Source: JAJDXO01 sp965213765 (lineage in GTDB: Bacteria > Pseudomonadota > Alphaproteobacteria > Rhodospirillales > UBA2165). From it: 64,000 bases of DNA. This document shows positions 34,909 through 42,697 of the stretch, one piece after another. The notes beneath the pieces were generated by a model, which did no database searches, was not told the DNA's origin, and was given only the letters and a program-made list of their open reading frames with translations. Each line of letters starts with the position of its first letter. Position 1 is the first letter of the stretch. Location: NCBI GenBank assembly GCA_965213765.1, contig OZ243926.1, positions 3,658,001 to 3,722,000 of the forward strand, given 5' to 3'. Both the position numbers and the translations under genes were made by a program.

Positions 34909-35840
34909 GAGTTCAACTCGAAACTAGTTGAGTGATTTCAGTCGGTTGTGTCTTACTCGGTTGTGTCAAAGCAAACGAGGAGGCACAACATGTGGACCGA
35001 AATCACTCGCCCGAAGTATGAGCGCCGTGGCGGTCGCTATGCAAGCGACCTTACGGATCGGGAGTGGGCGTTGATCGCGCCGTTCATGCCGCCGCGCAAG
35101 AAGATAGGCCGGCCGCGGACGACGGAGTTGCGCAATGTCATGGATGCGATCATGTACATGGCCTCGACGGGCTGTCAGTGGGCGATGCTGCCGAACGACT
35201 TCCCGCCGCCCTCCACGGTCCAGCGCTACTTTTACGACTGGCGCTCGAACGGGGTGCTGGAGGCGATCAACCATCATCTGGTTGTGGCGGCCCGTGAGCT
35301 GGAAGGACGCGAGGCCGGCCCGAGCGCCGGGGTGATCGACAGCCAGAGCGTGAAAACCACGGAAAGCGGCGGTATTCGGGGCTATGACGCGGGCAAGAAG
35401 ATCAAGGGCCGCAAACGTCACATGGTCACCGATACGCTTGGCCTGCTGCTCGGCCTGATCGTGCATTCAGCCGATATCCAGGACCGCGACGGCGCCCCCG
35501 GGGTCCTCAAATCGATCCGTCATCGCTTTCCCCAACTGCGTCACCTCTTCGCCGACGCCGCCTATGGCGGACCAAAACTTGAGGGTGCCCTCGAAGACAT
35601 CGGCCGCTGGACGATCGAGATCATAAGACGTCCCGATACCGCCAAGGGCTTTGAGGTGCTGCCCAGGAGATGGGGCGTCGAGAGGACCTTCGCCTGGCTC
35701 AACCGATGCCGCCGACTGGCCAAGGACTGGGAGAAATCAATCGCCTCCGCACAGGCATGGATCCTCGTCGCACACATCCGACTCCTCACAAGACGGATCG
35801 CAAGCCATTGTTATTAAATGTAGAGTTTCGAGTCAGACTC
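34909..35840 (+). mobile_element. IS5-type (IS427-group) element, copy 1 (932 bp)
   Basis: Ends read GAGTTCAACTCGAAACT (left) and GAGTCTGACTCGAAACT (right, minus strand). Flanks are TAA on the left and TTA on the right, so the 3 bp duplication is not identical. The right TTA is shared with the adjoining deleted element at 35844. The length is identical to copy 2 at 56736. Confidence 0.9.
34990..35817 (+). CDS. IS5-type transposase, copy 1
   Basis: The protein has 275 residues from ATG 34990 (MWTEITRPKYERRGGRYASD). The N-terminal DUF4096 domain includes LTDREWALIAPFMPPRK and ends near FPPPSTVQRYFYDWRSNG. The DDE domain has D in AGVIDSQSVKTTESGG, D in HLFADAAYGGPKLE and E in WGVERTFAWLNRCRRLAKDW. 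The single frame needs no frameshift. It differs from copy 2 at very few residues (GVLEAIN versus LLEAIN; WGVERTF versus WVVERTF). Confidence 0.92.
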   Translation: MWTEITRPKYERRGGRYASDLTDREWALIAPFMPPRKKIGRPRTTELRNVMDAIMYMASTGCQWAMLPNDFPPPSTVQRYFYDWRSNGVLEAINHHLVVAARELEGREAGPSAGVIDSQSVKTTESGGIRGYDAGKKIKGRKRHMVTDTLGLLLGLIVHSADIQDRDGAPGVLKSIRHRFPQLRHLFADAAYGGPKLEGALEDIGRWTIEIIRRPDTAKGFEVLPRRWGVERTFAWLNRCRRLAKDWEKSIASAQAWILVAHIRLLTRRIASHCY

Positions 35841-35843
35841 TTA

Positions 35844-36087
35844 GAGGCCGTTTCGAAAGTGGTTGAGTGGCCGGTATTGATGTGATTCCAGGAAGGTTTT
35901 TGAGACCGATCTGGAGCCGCCATGTGGACGCCGACCACCCGAAAGCAGCATAGCCGCAACCTCAACCGGCGACTGACAAAGGACTTCGAGACCACCATCG
36001 CCCCAGCCCGCGCCTGCCTATACGCCGCCTCCGTCATGCTCCTCGTCCGCAAATTGGCCCGGGACGCATGACTTTCGAAACCGACTC
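35844..36087 (+). mobile_element. Internally deleted IS5-family derivative (244 bp)
   Basis: Inverted repeats GAGGCCGTTTCGAAAGT / GAGTCGGTTTCGAAAGT are flanked by TTA on both sides (35841-43 and 36088-90). Inside, the first codons of a transposase (MWTPTTRKQHSRN) are joined directly to its last ones (DFETTIAPARACLYAASVML). Only the ends survive, so it could be moved only in trans by a related transposase. One end is also found alone at 37333. Confidence 0.75.
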
Positions 36088-36220
36088 TTAGAACCGCCAA
36101 AGCGCCGCCGCCGGGCTCACGCCTAGTGCGGGAGTGGCACGGCACCTCCCGTACGGTCATTGAATGGTCGATTGGGGTCGAAGGTCATGTCGATGTATCC
36201 TGCTTCCGTCGACACGCTTT

Positions 36221-36261
36221 CCCAACATGTCGATACGGAGAAGCTATATCGACATGTTGGG
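36221..36261. repeat. 41 bp palindromic site (15 bp arms)
   Basis: CCCAACATGTCGATA (36221-36235) and TATCGACATGTTGGG (36247-36261) are perfect inverted repeats around an 11 bp spacer. A third CATGTCGAT occurs at 36186. The geometry resembles a site for a tyrosine recombinase or a dimeric regulator rather than a terminator. No gene is recognised in 36088-36433. Confidence 0.6.
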
Positions 36262-36433
36262 CCGTGGTAGGCAGAGCAAAATCGTTCGGGTCAATGGTTC
36301 CAAGAGTAGGACACACTGGTGGGCGGCAAGCTACGGACTTACCTATACCTCGTGTAGATCAAAGGGTTGTAGAGGATCAGACCGGAATCTCTATCAAATG
36401 TCGGTCTCGGTGGTTGCGAGCCCCCGTAACCAA

Positions 36434-36475
36434 AAAATCCCCGTTATTCCAATAGGATAGCGGGGATTTTCTTTT
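36434..36475. terminator. Rho-independent terminator (bidirectional)
   Basis: AAAATCCCCG and CGGGGATTTT pair perfectly around a 17 nt loop, with T-rich sequence on the right (TTTTCTTTT) and A-rich on the left. It can terminate on both strands. It lies at the end of the decayed methyltransferase region. Confidence 0.75.
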
Positions 36476-36696
36476 GTGGCACAGCACCCTGTTTTGTCCA
36501 GGTACCACATAGGCACCGTTTTGTTTCCAAGTCGTGCGCAGCCCTGCGCACGTACTCCCAATAACCCGGATCCATCACGACGATTTTTTTTCGATGTGAT
36601 GTAAGTGTCCGGCGTGCCTGTCCTTGTGGCGGGTCAGAGCGAAGCGGTAGTTTTCGATGGTGTGGACCGGAGCTTGATGGTGTCCACCATCGGCTG

Positions 36697-36829
36697 GGCG
36701 CCTCGTAGTGGCGGTTGCTGTTGAACGGCGGGTCCAGATAGATCAGATCAATGCAGGCGTCATTCATGCGGCGCATGACGGGGAGATTGTGCCCGTCCAA
36801 ACCATGCCGCTGGCGAAATTGGCCGTCAT
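36697..36829 (-). pseudogene. DNA methyltransferase, N-terminal fragment, frameshifted
   Basis: ATG 36829 opens MTANFASGMVWTG. One base appears lost, and the other frame continues DNLPVMRRMNDACIDLIYLD and PPFNSNRHYEAP, containing the DPPF catalytic motif of N4/N6-adenine methyltransferases of the type III/Mod group. The rest is missing. The start overlaps the stop of the upstream membrane-protein gene by 4 bp, so the two were cotranscribed. Confidence 0.75.
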
Positions 36830-37284
36830 TTTGTGGGCCACTCCTTCACGCTTTTGCGAACTATCTTTAGCCCTTTCCAATAACCATGTATCCGAAACGC
36901 TTCGGAAAACCACGCCGCCCGCTGTGCGTAAGTGTCCATCTTCATTCCTACTGGGAACCAACGGCCAAATTTCTCAACATAATAAGCGAACTGCGCCTGT
37001 TCTTCGCGCGACGGCACCTGCGACATAAGCCGGTCGGCACTTCTGCTAAACTCTGACAATTCCCTAATAAGCGTATCGGCCTTTTGCTGCGCCCAGGAGC
37101 GACACGCGACAAACACCCACGCCAAAGCAAAGGTGATTAGGAATATCCCGACGAACGGCAAAAGGGCTGTAAGAAGCGGAACGGCGGTCGCCATTATTGT
37201 CTTTGACCCGAAGGCATCGAACAAAAGCCCGAGACCCGTTGCAAGCATGGTGCAAATCGTGGCGATGGTTGATCGCGTACCCAT
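36826..37284 (-). CDS. Small membrane protein of unknown function
   Basis: I choose ATG 37284 (MGTRSTIATICTMLATGLGL), 152 residues. A longer frame starts at 37326. Two hydrophobic segments are visible (about residues 5-20 and 32-57, including LLPFVGIFLITFALAWVFVA). They are followed by a basic, helical cytoplasmic tail (QQKADTLIRELSEFSRSADR ... KGLKIVRKSVKEW). I do not recognise the family. Its stop overlaps the start of the decayed DNA methyltransferase, which points to an accessory or restriction-linked role, but that is only context. Confidence 0.5.
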   Translation of the reverse strand: MGTRSTIATICTMLATGLGLLFDAFGSKTIMATAVPLLTALLPFVGIFLITFALAWVFVACRSWAQQKADTLIRELSEFSRSADRLMSQVPSREEQAQFAYYVEKFGRWFPVGMKMDTYAQRAAWFSEAFRIHGYWKGLKIVRKSVKEWPTK

Positions 37285-37332
37285 TCCCCCTGCCTCGGGG
37301 GATTCGGTCCGCGCGTCAAGCCACATTTATAA

Positions 37333-37363
37333 GAGGCCGATTCGAAAGTGGTTGAGTGTCCGG
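37333..37363 (+). mobile_element. Isolated IS5-family end
   Basis: GAGGCCGATTCGAAAGTGG and the next bases (TTGAGTGTCCGGT) match the left end of the deleted element at 35844. The other end is missing. It joins directly to an oxygenase gene tail, so it marks an old insertion or recombination point. Confidence 0.6.
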
Positions 37364-37471
37364 TAGGGCATACGCCATTCCCTGGTGGGCTGGTACCTGC
37401 CACGCTGCCGGTCCGCCGCCCGGGCCCCACCGCCGCGCCCCGCGCCGCCGAGAGGAGAGCCTTGGCCGTGA
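37364..37471 (+). pseudogene. 2OG-Fe(II) oxygenase C-terminal tail
   Basis: Codons IRHSLVGWYLPRC match the conserved end of prolyl-4-hydroxylase-type oxygenases (IRHSLVGWYPGPRWR in the longer fragment at 53026). All upstream catalytic residues are missing. The tail precedes the hypothetical gene at 37548. Confidence 0.55.
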
Positions 37472-37547
37472 GCGGGGCGGCGGTTGGATGTCCGGGGGAG
37501 GGCGTCCCGCCGTCGATTTCCCTCATCGGCACCATGGAGACCAAATC

Positions 37548-37886
37548 ATGAGCGCAGCACTGGCGATACCCGGCAACACGGCGGACACGTTCCTGGTTCA
37601 TTTTTTCGGCACCGGCCTGGCCGACGACCGGTACGTGGTCGAACGGTACCAGGCCCAAGCGGACGGCGACATTGTTCCCGCCCCCGCCGAGGCCCCAAAG
37701 GCGAAGGGCCGTGGCAAGGCGAAGAACATGGTCGTCTCGCGCAAGCAGGCCGAGGCGATGCGCCCCGGCCGCACGGAGATCATCATCTGCACCGGGCTCA
37801 GCACCCGCGGCGGCCGACAAGCGTGGCCGTACAGTTTCGGCGCCAATTGGCGACAGGAGGCGCCAGACGTATGCCGGAATGAGTAG
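37548..37886 (+). CDS. Hypothetical protein (MSAALAIPGNTAD family)
   Basis: This 112-residue protein from ATG 37548 begins MSAALAIPGNTADTFLVHFF. Its middle is basic and Ala/Pro-rich (PAEAPKAKGRGKAKNMVV), and its end contains a Gly/Trp-rich stretch (STRGGRQAWPYSFGANWRQE). No family is recognised. A diverged copy of its leader and first codons is at 13374-13570, where it is the target of the group II intron. It may belong to a conjugative or plasmid gene set together with the oxygenase whose tail precedes it. Confidence 0.5.
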   Translation: MSAALAIPGNTADTFLVHFFGTGLADDRYVVERYQAQADGDIVPAPAEAPKAKGRGKAKNMVVSRKQAEAMRPGRTEIIICTGLSTRGGRQAWPYSFGANWRQEAPDVCRNE

Positions 37887-38609
37887 ATGCTCTGGAGAAC
37901 CGCTACTACCGTATTGAAACCGTTGGCGATTTGTTGATGTGGTTCTCCAGGGAACTATGGGATTTCCTATAGGATACCAATCTGGTAGCTCGGAGATGCG
38001 CCTGAATCGCCCTGCACCCCCGCTCCGATATCGTCCCTGCCGTCCACGATTCAATGCTTCCTCCGGGCTGAGGGCGGCACCGGAATGCCTTCCCCGGAGA
38101 CAGCTTTCGAGTGTTCACGAAGGCTCCGGGTAAACCTCAAACTCTCCGACGATCACGTGATGAGCCGACAACGCCGGCATCGCGATGACGATTTGCTGCG
38201 AAAAGGAAACCGACCGCTTCTCGACTTGCTACGGGAACGATGTTAGCGAGCCGGCATTCCGCTCGGTGTCAGGCATGACGGACATCCCGGCGTCCGGGGA
38301 CGCCCGGGCTCATCCCGTTCTCCGCGCACCAGGCCTCGATCGTCCGCGGAAACCGGACATCGGGAACGCCGCCGGGTTTTGAGTTCAACACGCCCATCCA
38401 TGCATAGATAGGGGTCGCGGGAGGGTCAGCAAACCACTTTCAGTATTGGAAATCCTACAGTTCGTACCCGTGACTACCCTTGGCGATCATTGAGGACCCA
38501 CGACGTTGATATTTTTTTCCGTGAAGGGCCCCGCGGTCGTCTGCTCCATTGCATCCGGCTGCGGTGGTGATTAAGGTATAACTGTCTGTATTCTTCTACC
38601 GAGGGAAAG
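37887..38609. other. Gene-poor stretch, decayed sequence
   Basis: I could support no gene here. Short protein-like pieces occur: MSRQRRHRDDDLLRKGNRPL from 38161 on the plus strand, and GVLNSKPGGVPDVRFPRTIE on the minus strand near 38380. They are too short to identify. The last 100 bases should hold the promoter of the VapBC pair. Confidence 0.4.
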
Positions 38610-38867
38610 ATGGGCCTGAATATCAAGAACGATGAGACGTGCCGGCTCGCGCGCGAGTTGGCCGGGTTGACCGGCGACACCATGACCGGCGCGATCACCG
38701 CCGCGTTGCGCGAGCGCTTGGAGCGGGAGCGGCAGCTCCGGCATCCCGATGCCCTGGCCCGGGAACTTCACTCGATCGGGCAGCGGTGCGCGAGCCTTCT
38801 GCGACCCGGACCCTCCGCAGTCGAGCATGGCGATCTGCTCTATGACGAGCGGGGCCTCCCCAGGTGA
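38610..38867 (+). CDS. vapB: VapB-family antitoxin
   Basis: This 85-residue protein starts MGLNIKNDETCRLARELAGL and continues TGDTMTGAITAALRERLERE, the Pfam PSK/VapB-type transcription-factor antitoxin pattern. The C-terminus, including LLYDERGLPR, is the usual toxin-binding tail. It overlaps the toxin gene by 4 bp. It binds and inhibits VapC and normally represses the operon. Confidence 0.88.
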   Translation: MGLNIKNDETCRLARELAGLTGDTMTGAITAALRERLERERQLRHPDALARELHSIGQRCASLLRPGPSAVEHGDLLYDERGLPR

Positions 38868-39277
38868 TCATCGATACCTCGGCCATCCTCGCCATATTGC
38901 TCGGCGAGGCGGACGCAGCGCACTACGAGGACGCGATCGCGGCGGCATGGCCGCGCCGCATGTCGGCGGTCGCGCTGCTCGAAGCGGCAATGGTGGTAGA
39001 GGGACGTGGCGACGCGGCGGCGGGTCAGGCGCTCGACGCGGTGCTGGAGAAGGCATCTGTCGAACTCGTCGCGGTCACCGCCGAACATGCGGCCGCCGCG
39101 CGGCGCGCTTGGCGCCGTTTCGGAAAGGGCAACCATCCCGCGGCGCTGAACTTCGGCGACTGCTTCGCCTACGCGCTCGCCGAAATGACAGGCGAGCCCT
39201 TGCTGTTCAAGGGATCGGACTTCTCCCGTACCGATGTCAATGTCGCAATGCCGCCGGTTGGGGAAGTAGAGCCGTGA
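38864..39277 (+). CDS. vapC: VapC-family PIN toxin ribonuclease
   Basis: This 137-residue PIN domain has its acidic residues in place: D in MIIDTSAILAILLGE, E in VALLEAAMVVEG, and D in ALNFGDCFAYALAE, followed by LLFKGSDFSRTDV. It is predicted to cleave RNA when free of its VapB partner. The start is fused by a 4 bp overlap to vapB. It appears complete, one of two intact toxin-antitoxin pairs in the window. Confidence 0.9.
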   Translation: MIIDTSAILAILLGEADAAHYEDAIAAAWPRRMSAVALLEAAMVVEGRGDAAAGQALDAVLEKASVELVAVTAEHAAAARRAWRRFGKGNHPAALNFGDCFAYALAEMTGEPLLFKGSDFSRTDVNVAMPPVGEVEP

Positions 39278-39293
39278 ACAGGGTTCGGGCGTT

Positions 39294-39521
39294 GCAAAGG
39301 AAGCCAAGAATGGCTTCGGTTTGCTCTTGGATACCGCCCGAGCGGAACCCGTCACGATCGAAAAGCACGGGCGGCCCGTCGTCATTGTCTTATCCACCGA
39401 GGAATATGAGCGTCTGTTGAGCCGCTCTTCTCGCGCAAACGAAGGACCAACCGGCCGCGCTGGTGATGACCGCCAGCAAAAACCGAAACGGATCAGAATT
39501 GGAATAACACGATCGCGATGA
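39294..39521 (+). pseudogene. Phd/YefM-type antitoxin, N-terminally damaged
   Basis: Codons KEAKNGFGLLLDTARAEPVT and IEKHGRPVVIVLSTEEYERL are the classic Phd fold, but the first beta-strand and start codon are missing or altered. The TTG at 39321 is the only later start. No Doc or PIN toxin follows. Instead a restriction-enzyme fragment overlaps its end. Confidence 0.65.
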
Positions 39522-39921
39522 CCGAGACATTTTATGAACAACCAATTCTGAACTCTCCCTATGCGGAACCGAGGCGACATCACGCGTTGGAAGAGGATGG
39601 GCAGCCTACTGACAATCCCCGATCGCCGGCCGGCGGCGCTCCGAAAGAATTTCTCCTGTCCCGAAATCGAGAAAACAACGCGCCAAGACCGATAAGAATC
39701 AGAAAGCGCTCGGCTTGAACGTCGATGACGGCATTTCCATCGAGGACCAGAAGTACGGTCGGCCGATTATCAACGAAATACGGTCCCGTGTGGCGGACTG
39801 GCGAGGGCTGCCGAGTCTATCTGACTGGGGTGTCACGCCCGCCACCGCCCGCCTCTTGCTGCATTGGCGGCACCACGATTTTCAGGGCATTCGCCCCTTC
39901 TTCTGCCAGGTCGAAGCGGTC
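39518..39921 (+). pseudogene. Restriction endonuclease (BPTD_3080-like), N-terminal fragment
   Basis: ATG 39518 begins MTETFYEQPILNSPYAEPRR. This is followed by a frame change near 39700 and then GRPIINEIRSRVADWRGLPS, VTPATARLLLHWRHHDFQGI and RPFFCQVEAV. This order is that of large type III-like restriction enzymes of about 1000 residues. The homology stops at about 39921, at a junction with a minus-strand fragment. It has at least one frameshift and a truncation. Confidence 0.65.
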
Positions 39922-40381
39922 GATCCGCCCAGTAGAGGCGGAATTCGTTCATGTCCGTTACGATTGCCCAGGTCGGAAGCACGGGCTCGTTGCCAAACAG
40001 CCCGCGTCTAGCGTGGCTGAGGTAATCCAATCCTTGTTGAACCGGGGATCGATTGTTGCCCTTCCTCCTTTGCGGGGCGTCAAGGGCACTTTTTATGTCC
40101 TTGAATTCGCAAAGTACCTGCGGAACGGGATTGCCGCCCGCCTCGACGAAAACGCCAAGGGCCGCGTCCGCCTCCGCTTCTGATGCTGTGTACCTGTCAA
40201 CGGCGGTGGCAGCCGGTGTGACACCAACGCCGACATAACGCCCAATGAATATGGGTTTCCCAGACAATCGGCTCGTCTCAACGATCTGGAACCCGTCGTT
40301 ACGAAGGTATCGATCCGGCATTCCCATGGGGCCCCACATGCCGACGGCGCCCGGAAACTTCAAAAACGCCCTCCAAAACAA
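39921..40381 (-). pseudogene. Type IIG-like restriction-modification protein fragment
   Basis: The minus-strand codons include QVLCEFKDIKSALDAPQRRK, SPVQQGLDYLSHARRGLFG and PTWAIVTDMNEFRLYWADR. This is the N-terminal nuclease-like region of Eco57I/type IIG-like or class I DNA methyltransferases (EFK being the nuclease-type lysine). Both ends are cut. Upstream of about 40335 either strand could be coding: a plus-strand frame reads GNFKNALQNNFEFWADYQDG to a stop at 40436. The exact boundary is uncertain. Confidence 0.55.
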
Positions 40382-40645
40382 CTTCGAGTTCTGGGCCGAC
40401 TATCAGGACGGGCTGAACGAACGTTTCAACGCCTAGCTCGCCAACTGACAGTCTGTTGTGTGGGAGGGCAGCCGTTGCGCCGCCATCTCCTCTTATATGG
40501 AATCTGCATTTGTGCGCGCATATGATCTCAACAATACCGCACCACCGGGACCGTTTCTGACTGTGTCATCATCAGTCTCAAGGGGTAACTGCCCGCGGCC
40601 ACCCGGCCGCTTCATGCGCCTGTCGCGCTTTGCGCCCAATCGCCC

Positions 40646-41119
40646 CTACTCGGCAGCCTGAGGGTAAATGCCCGAGCCGATGACGAGCTTCTGGTCAGAG
40701 TTCGGTGCGTTGAAACTAACGGCATATCCGAACTTGGGGGAGCCAGTATCCTCGTCACCTTGGATTTCCGGGTTGTCGTAGTAGTAGTCCAGAAACTTGC
40801 GACCCTCCCGCAGGGCGCCGCCGATAAGCAGTTTGGGAAAGGCAAGGCCGTTCGCGTCCACCCGCTCCATGTCGGTCGGCTTGCCTTCCCGGTATTGCTC
40901 GGTCGCATGAAGAAGCGTTATTCCCGCGCTGCCCACGATCCAGAGATAGACCGACCCGGCTCTCCAGTGCCCGCCCTCCTCGCGGAAGGCGTTTCTGACG
41001 GCCATGACGTCTCCTTGGGCTTTCGACTCGTAGGCCCGCCGATACGCGGCTGCCGCCGCCTCGACGAACGCGACCAGCGTTTCCTTGTCCACCACTTCGG
41101 CGGCCGTGACCTTCCTCAA
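40646..41119 (-). CDS. Cache-domain protein, probably 5' truncated
   Basis: The 157 codons form a single-cache sensor domain: VDKETLVAFVEAAAAAYRRA, then HWRAGSVYLWIVGSAGITLL, GREFLDYYYD-like strands (REGRKFLDYYYDNPE) and SPKFGYAVSFN. Such domains sense small ligands in the periplasm in chemoreceptors and kinases. No signal peptide, transmembrane segment or output domain is visible, and only a TTG start is available, so I think the N-terminus has been lost. It lies downstream of the sulfonate operon on the same strand, separated by a strong hairpin. Confidence 0.55.
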   Translation of the reverse strand: MRKVTAAEVVDKETLVAFVEAAAAAYRRAYESKAQGDVMAVRNAFREEGGHWRAGSVYLWIVGSAGITLLHATEQYREGKPTDMERVDANGLAFPKLLIGGALREGRKFLDYYYDNPEIQGDEDTGSPKFGYAVSFNAPNSDQKLVIGSGIYPQAAE

Positions 41120-41137
41120 CCATGGCCTTGATGAGGT

Positions 41138-41175
41138 TGCCCCGGAAACGCCTGGGGAGACCGCGTTCCGGGGCA
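41138..41175 (-). terminator. Hairpin ending the sulfonate operon
   Basis: TGCCCCGGAAACGC (41138-41151) pairs with GCGTTCCGGGGCA (41163-41175) with one bulge. It lies just past the stop of the suyB-like gene at 41183. There is no T run, so termination may be only partial. Confidence 0.55.
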
Positions 41176-41182
41176 GCTCAAT

Positions 41183-42352
41183 TTAGGCGCTCCGATAAAG
41201 TTTGGTCATGACGAACTCTCGGTGACCGAGCGCTTCTGCCGCCGTGAACCGGCCATTGGCCGTGCGGATCGTCATGTCGATGAGGGCGTCCCCCGCCTCA
41301 TCGAGATTCATCTCACGACGAAGAATGCCCGAGACGTCCAGATCGACATGCTCACCCATGGTCCGGACAGTACGTGGGTTAGCGGTCAACTTGATCACCG
41401 GCTCGATAGGGTTGCCGATGATGTTACCCTGACCGGTCGGAAACAAGTGAACGACGTATCCCGCCGCCGCCTGCAGGGTCACGCACTCGGCGGCGGCCGA
41501 TGACGTGTCCATGAAGTAAAGTCCTGGACCCTTGGTGGGCTCTTCAGCCGGCTTGAGGACATCAATGAACTTGGTCTTCTTGCCAATTTTCTGGAGGTTC
41601 CCAAAGGCTTTCTCTTCGATCGTCGACAATCCGCCTTCGATGTTTCCCTTGGTCGGCTGACTGTCCGACAGATCGGAGGTCTTATGGGGTTCGATCACCT
41701 CATCCATATAAGCCTGCCAGGTATTCAGGAATTTGTGGCCCGCCGCCTCATCGGCACCACGCGCTGCGCAATCCTGCTCGGCTCCGGTCAACTCCGACGT
41801 TTCGCCAAAGCACAGGTTTGCACCCCATTCGCTCATCTTGTCGGTGAGATTTCCGACCGTCGGGTTGGAGGCAAGCCCGGACGTGGTGTCGGATTCACCG
41901 CATTTCATGGACATCCACAGTTCACCGACGTCGCATTCCTCACGCGTCTGTTCGGTAGCCCATTGCACATATTCCTTGGCGACACGGGATGCGGCGGCGA
42001 TGGTGTTGATATCGCCATTTTGTTCAATGGCGAAACCTTCGACCCGCTTGCCGGTCTTCTTGATTCCTTCGACAACCCGGCTGGTCCAGCCGGGCTCGAT
42101 GCCGATTACGACCACTGCTGCAACGTTCGGATTGCTTCCGGTACCGATTAGGGTACGAAAATGCAGTTCGAGGTCTTCACCGAACTGAAGTCGCCCATAG
42201 GCGTGCGGCAAGGCCATCGTTCCTTGGATATTGTTGGCGACGGCTTCGCACGCGGCGTTCGAGAGATCGTCGAGGGGCAGCAGGATGACGTGGTTCCGGA
42301 CCCCGACACGACCACTCTCCCGACGGTAGCCCCAAAACTTAGGTTTACTCAT
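41183..42352 (-). CDS. suyB: (2R)-sulfolactate sulfo-lyase subunit beta
   Basis: This 389-residue UxaA/altronate-dehydratase-type large subunit begins MSKPKFWGYRRESGRVGVRN. Its body is the family domain (GTGSNPNVAAVVVIGIEPGW, SMKCGESDTTSGLASNPTVG), and it has a late Cys/metal region (FPTGQGNIIGNPIEPVIKLT). The length and pairing with a 95-residue SAF protein match SuyAB rather than altronate dehydratase, which is a single fused chain. SuyAB cleaves (R)-sulfolactate to pyruvate and sulfite in the cytoplasm. The gene lies 1 bp after suyA. No sulfite exporter or dehydrogenase is seen nearby. Confidence 0.88.
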   Translation of the reverse strand: MSKPKFWGYRRESGRVGVRNHVILLPLDDLSNAACEAVANNIQGTMALPHAYGRLQFGEDLELHFRTLIGTGSNPNVAAVVVIGIEPGWTSRVVEGIKKTGKRVEGFAIEQNGDINTIAAASRVAKEYVQWATEQTREECDVGELWMSMKCGESDTTSGLASNPTVGNLTDKMSEWGANLCFGETSELTGAEQDCAARGADEAAGHKFLNTWQAYMDEVIEPHKTSDLSDSQPTKGNIEGGLSTIEEKAFGNLQKIGKKTKFIDVLKPAEEPTKGPGLYFMDTSSAAAECVTLQAAAGYVVHLFPTGQGNIIGNPIEPVIKLTANPRTVRTMGEHVDLDVSGILRREMNLDEAGDALIDMTIRTANGRFTAAEALGHREFVMTKLYRSA

Positions 42353-42353
42353 T

Positions 42354-42641
42354 TTACCACCTCTTGGTCTTGATGTTGTGGACGTGTACGTGACCGCCTT
42401 TGGCGATGTCCGAGATCGCTTTGCCGATATCGGCGTCGTACTTGATGATGGTATCGCCGTCGGCGATGTCGCTCAGGGCGACCTTGTGGCCCAAGGGGAT
42501 CGGGTCCAGCGACTCGACGGTGATGGTCTCATCGGTGTCCATGACCCAGCCGGTCAACTTTTGACCCGCTTCGACACCCTCGACCACGATCACGCCGACG
42601 GTATCGGTCGAGTCGTGGACGAGAAAATCCGGAATACTCAT
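42354..42641 (-). CDS. suyA: (2R)-sulfolactate sulfo-lyase subunit alpha
   Basis: This 95-residue SAF-domain protein begins MSIPDFLVHDSTDTVGVIVV, contains PLGHKVALSDIADGDTIIKY, and ends GGHVHVHNIKTKRW. The VHVHNxKTKRW ending is the metal-binding tail typical of SuyA and of UxaA N-terminal domains. It forms the sulfo-lyase with SuyB, whose gene follows immediately. Its presence as a separate small subunit is the best indication of sulfolactate specificity. Confidence 0.88.
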   Translation of the reverse strand: MSIPDFLVHDSTDTVGVIVVEGVEAGQKLTGWVMDTDETITVESLDPIPLGHKVALSDIADGDTIIKYDADIGKAISDIAKGGHVHVHNIKTKRW

Positions 42642-42697
42642 TCTTAACTCCTAGTTCTCACAAATAATCTTCACTAAATGACCCCGTCCGCATTTAC

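Noticed and set aside
36126..36455. Open frame around the long palindrome
   Set aside because: It spans a 15 bp inverted repeat and a terminator, and has no protein-like pattern.
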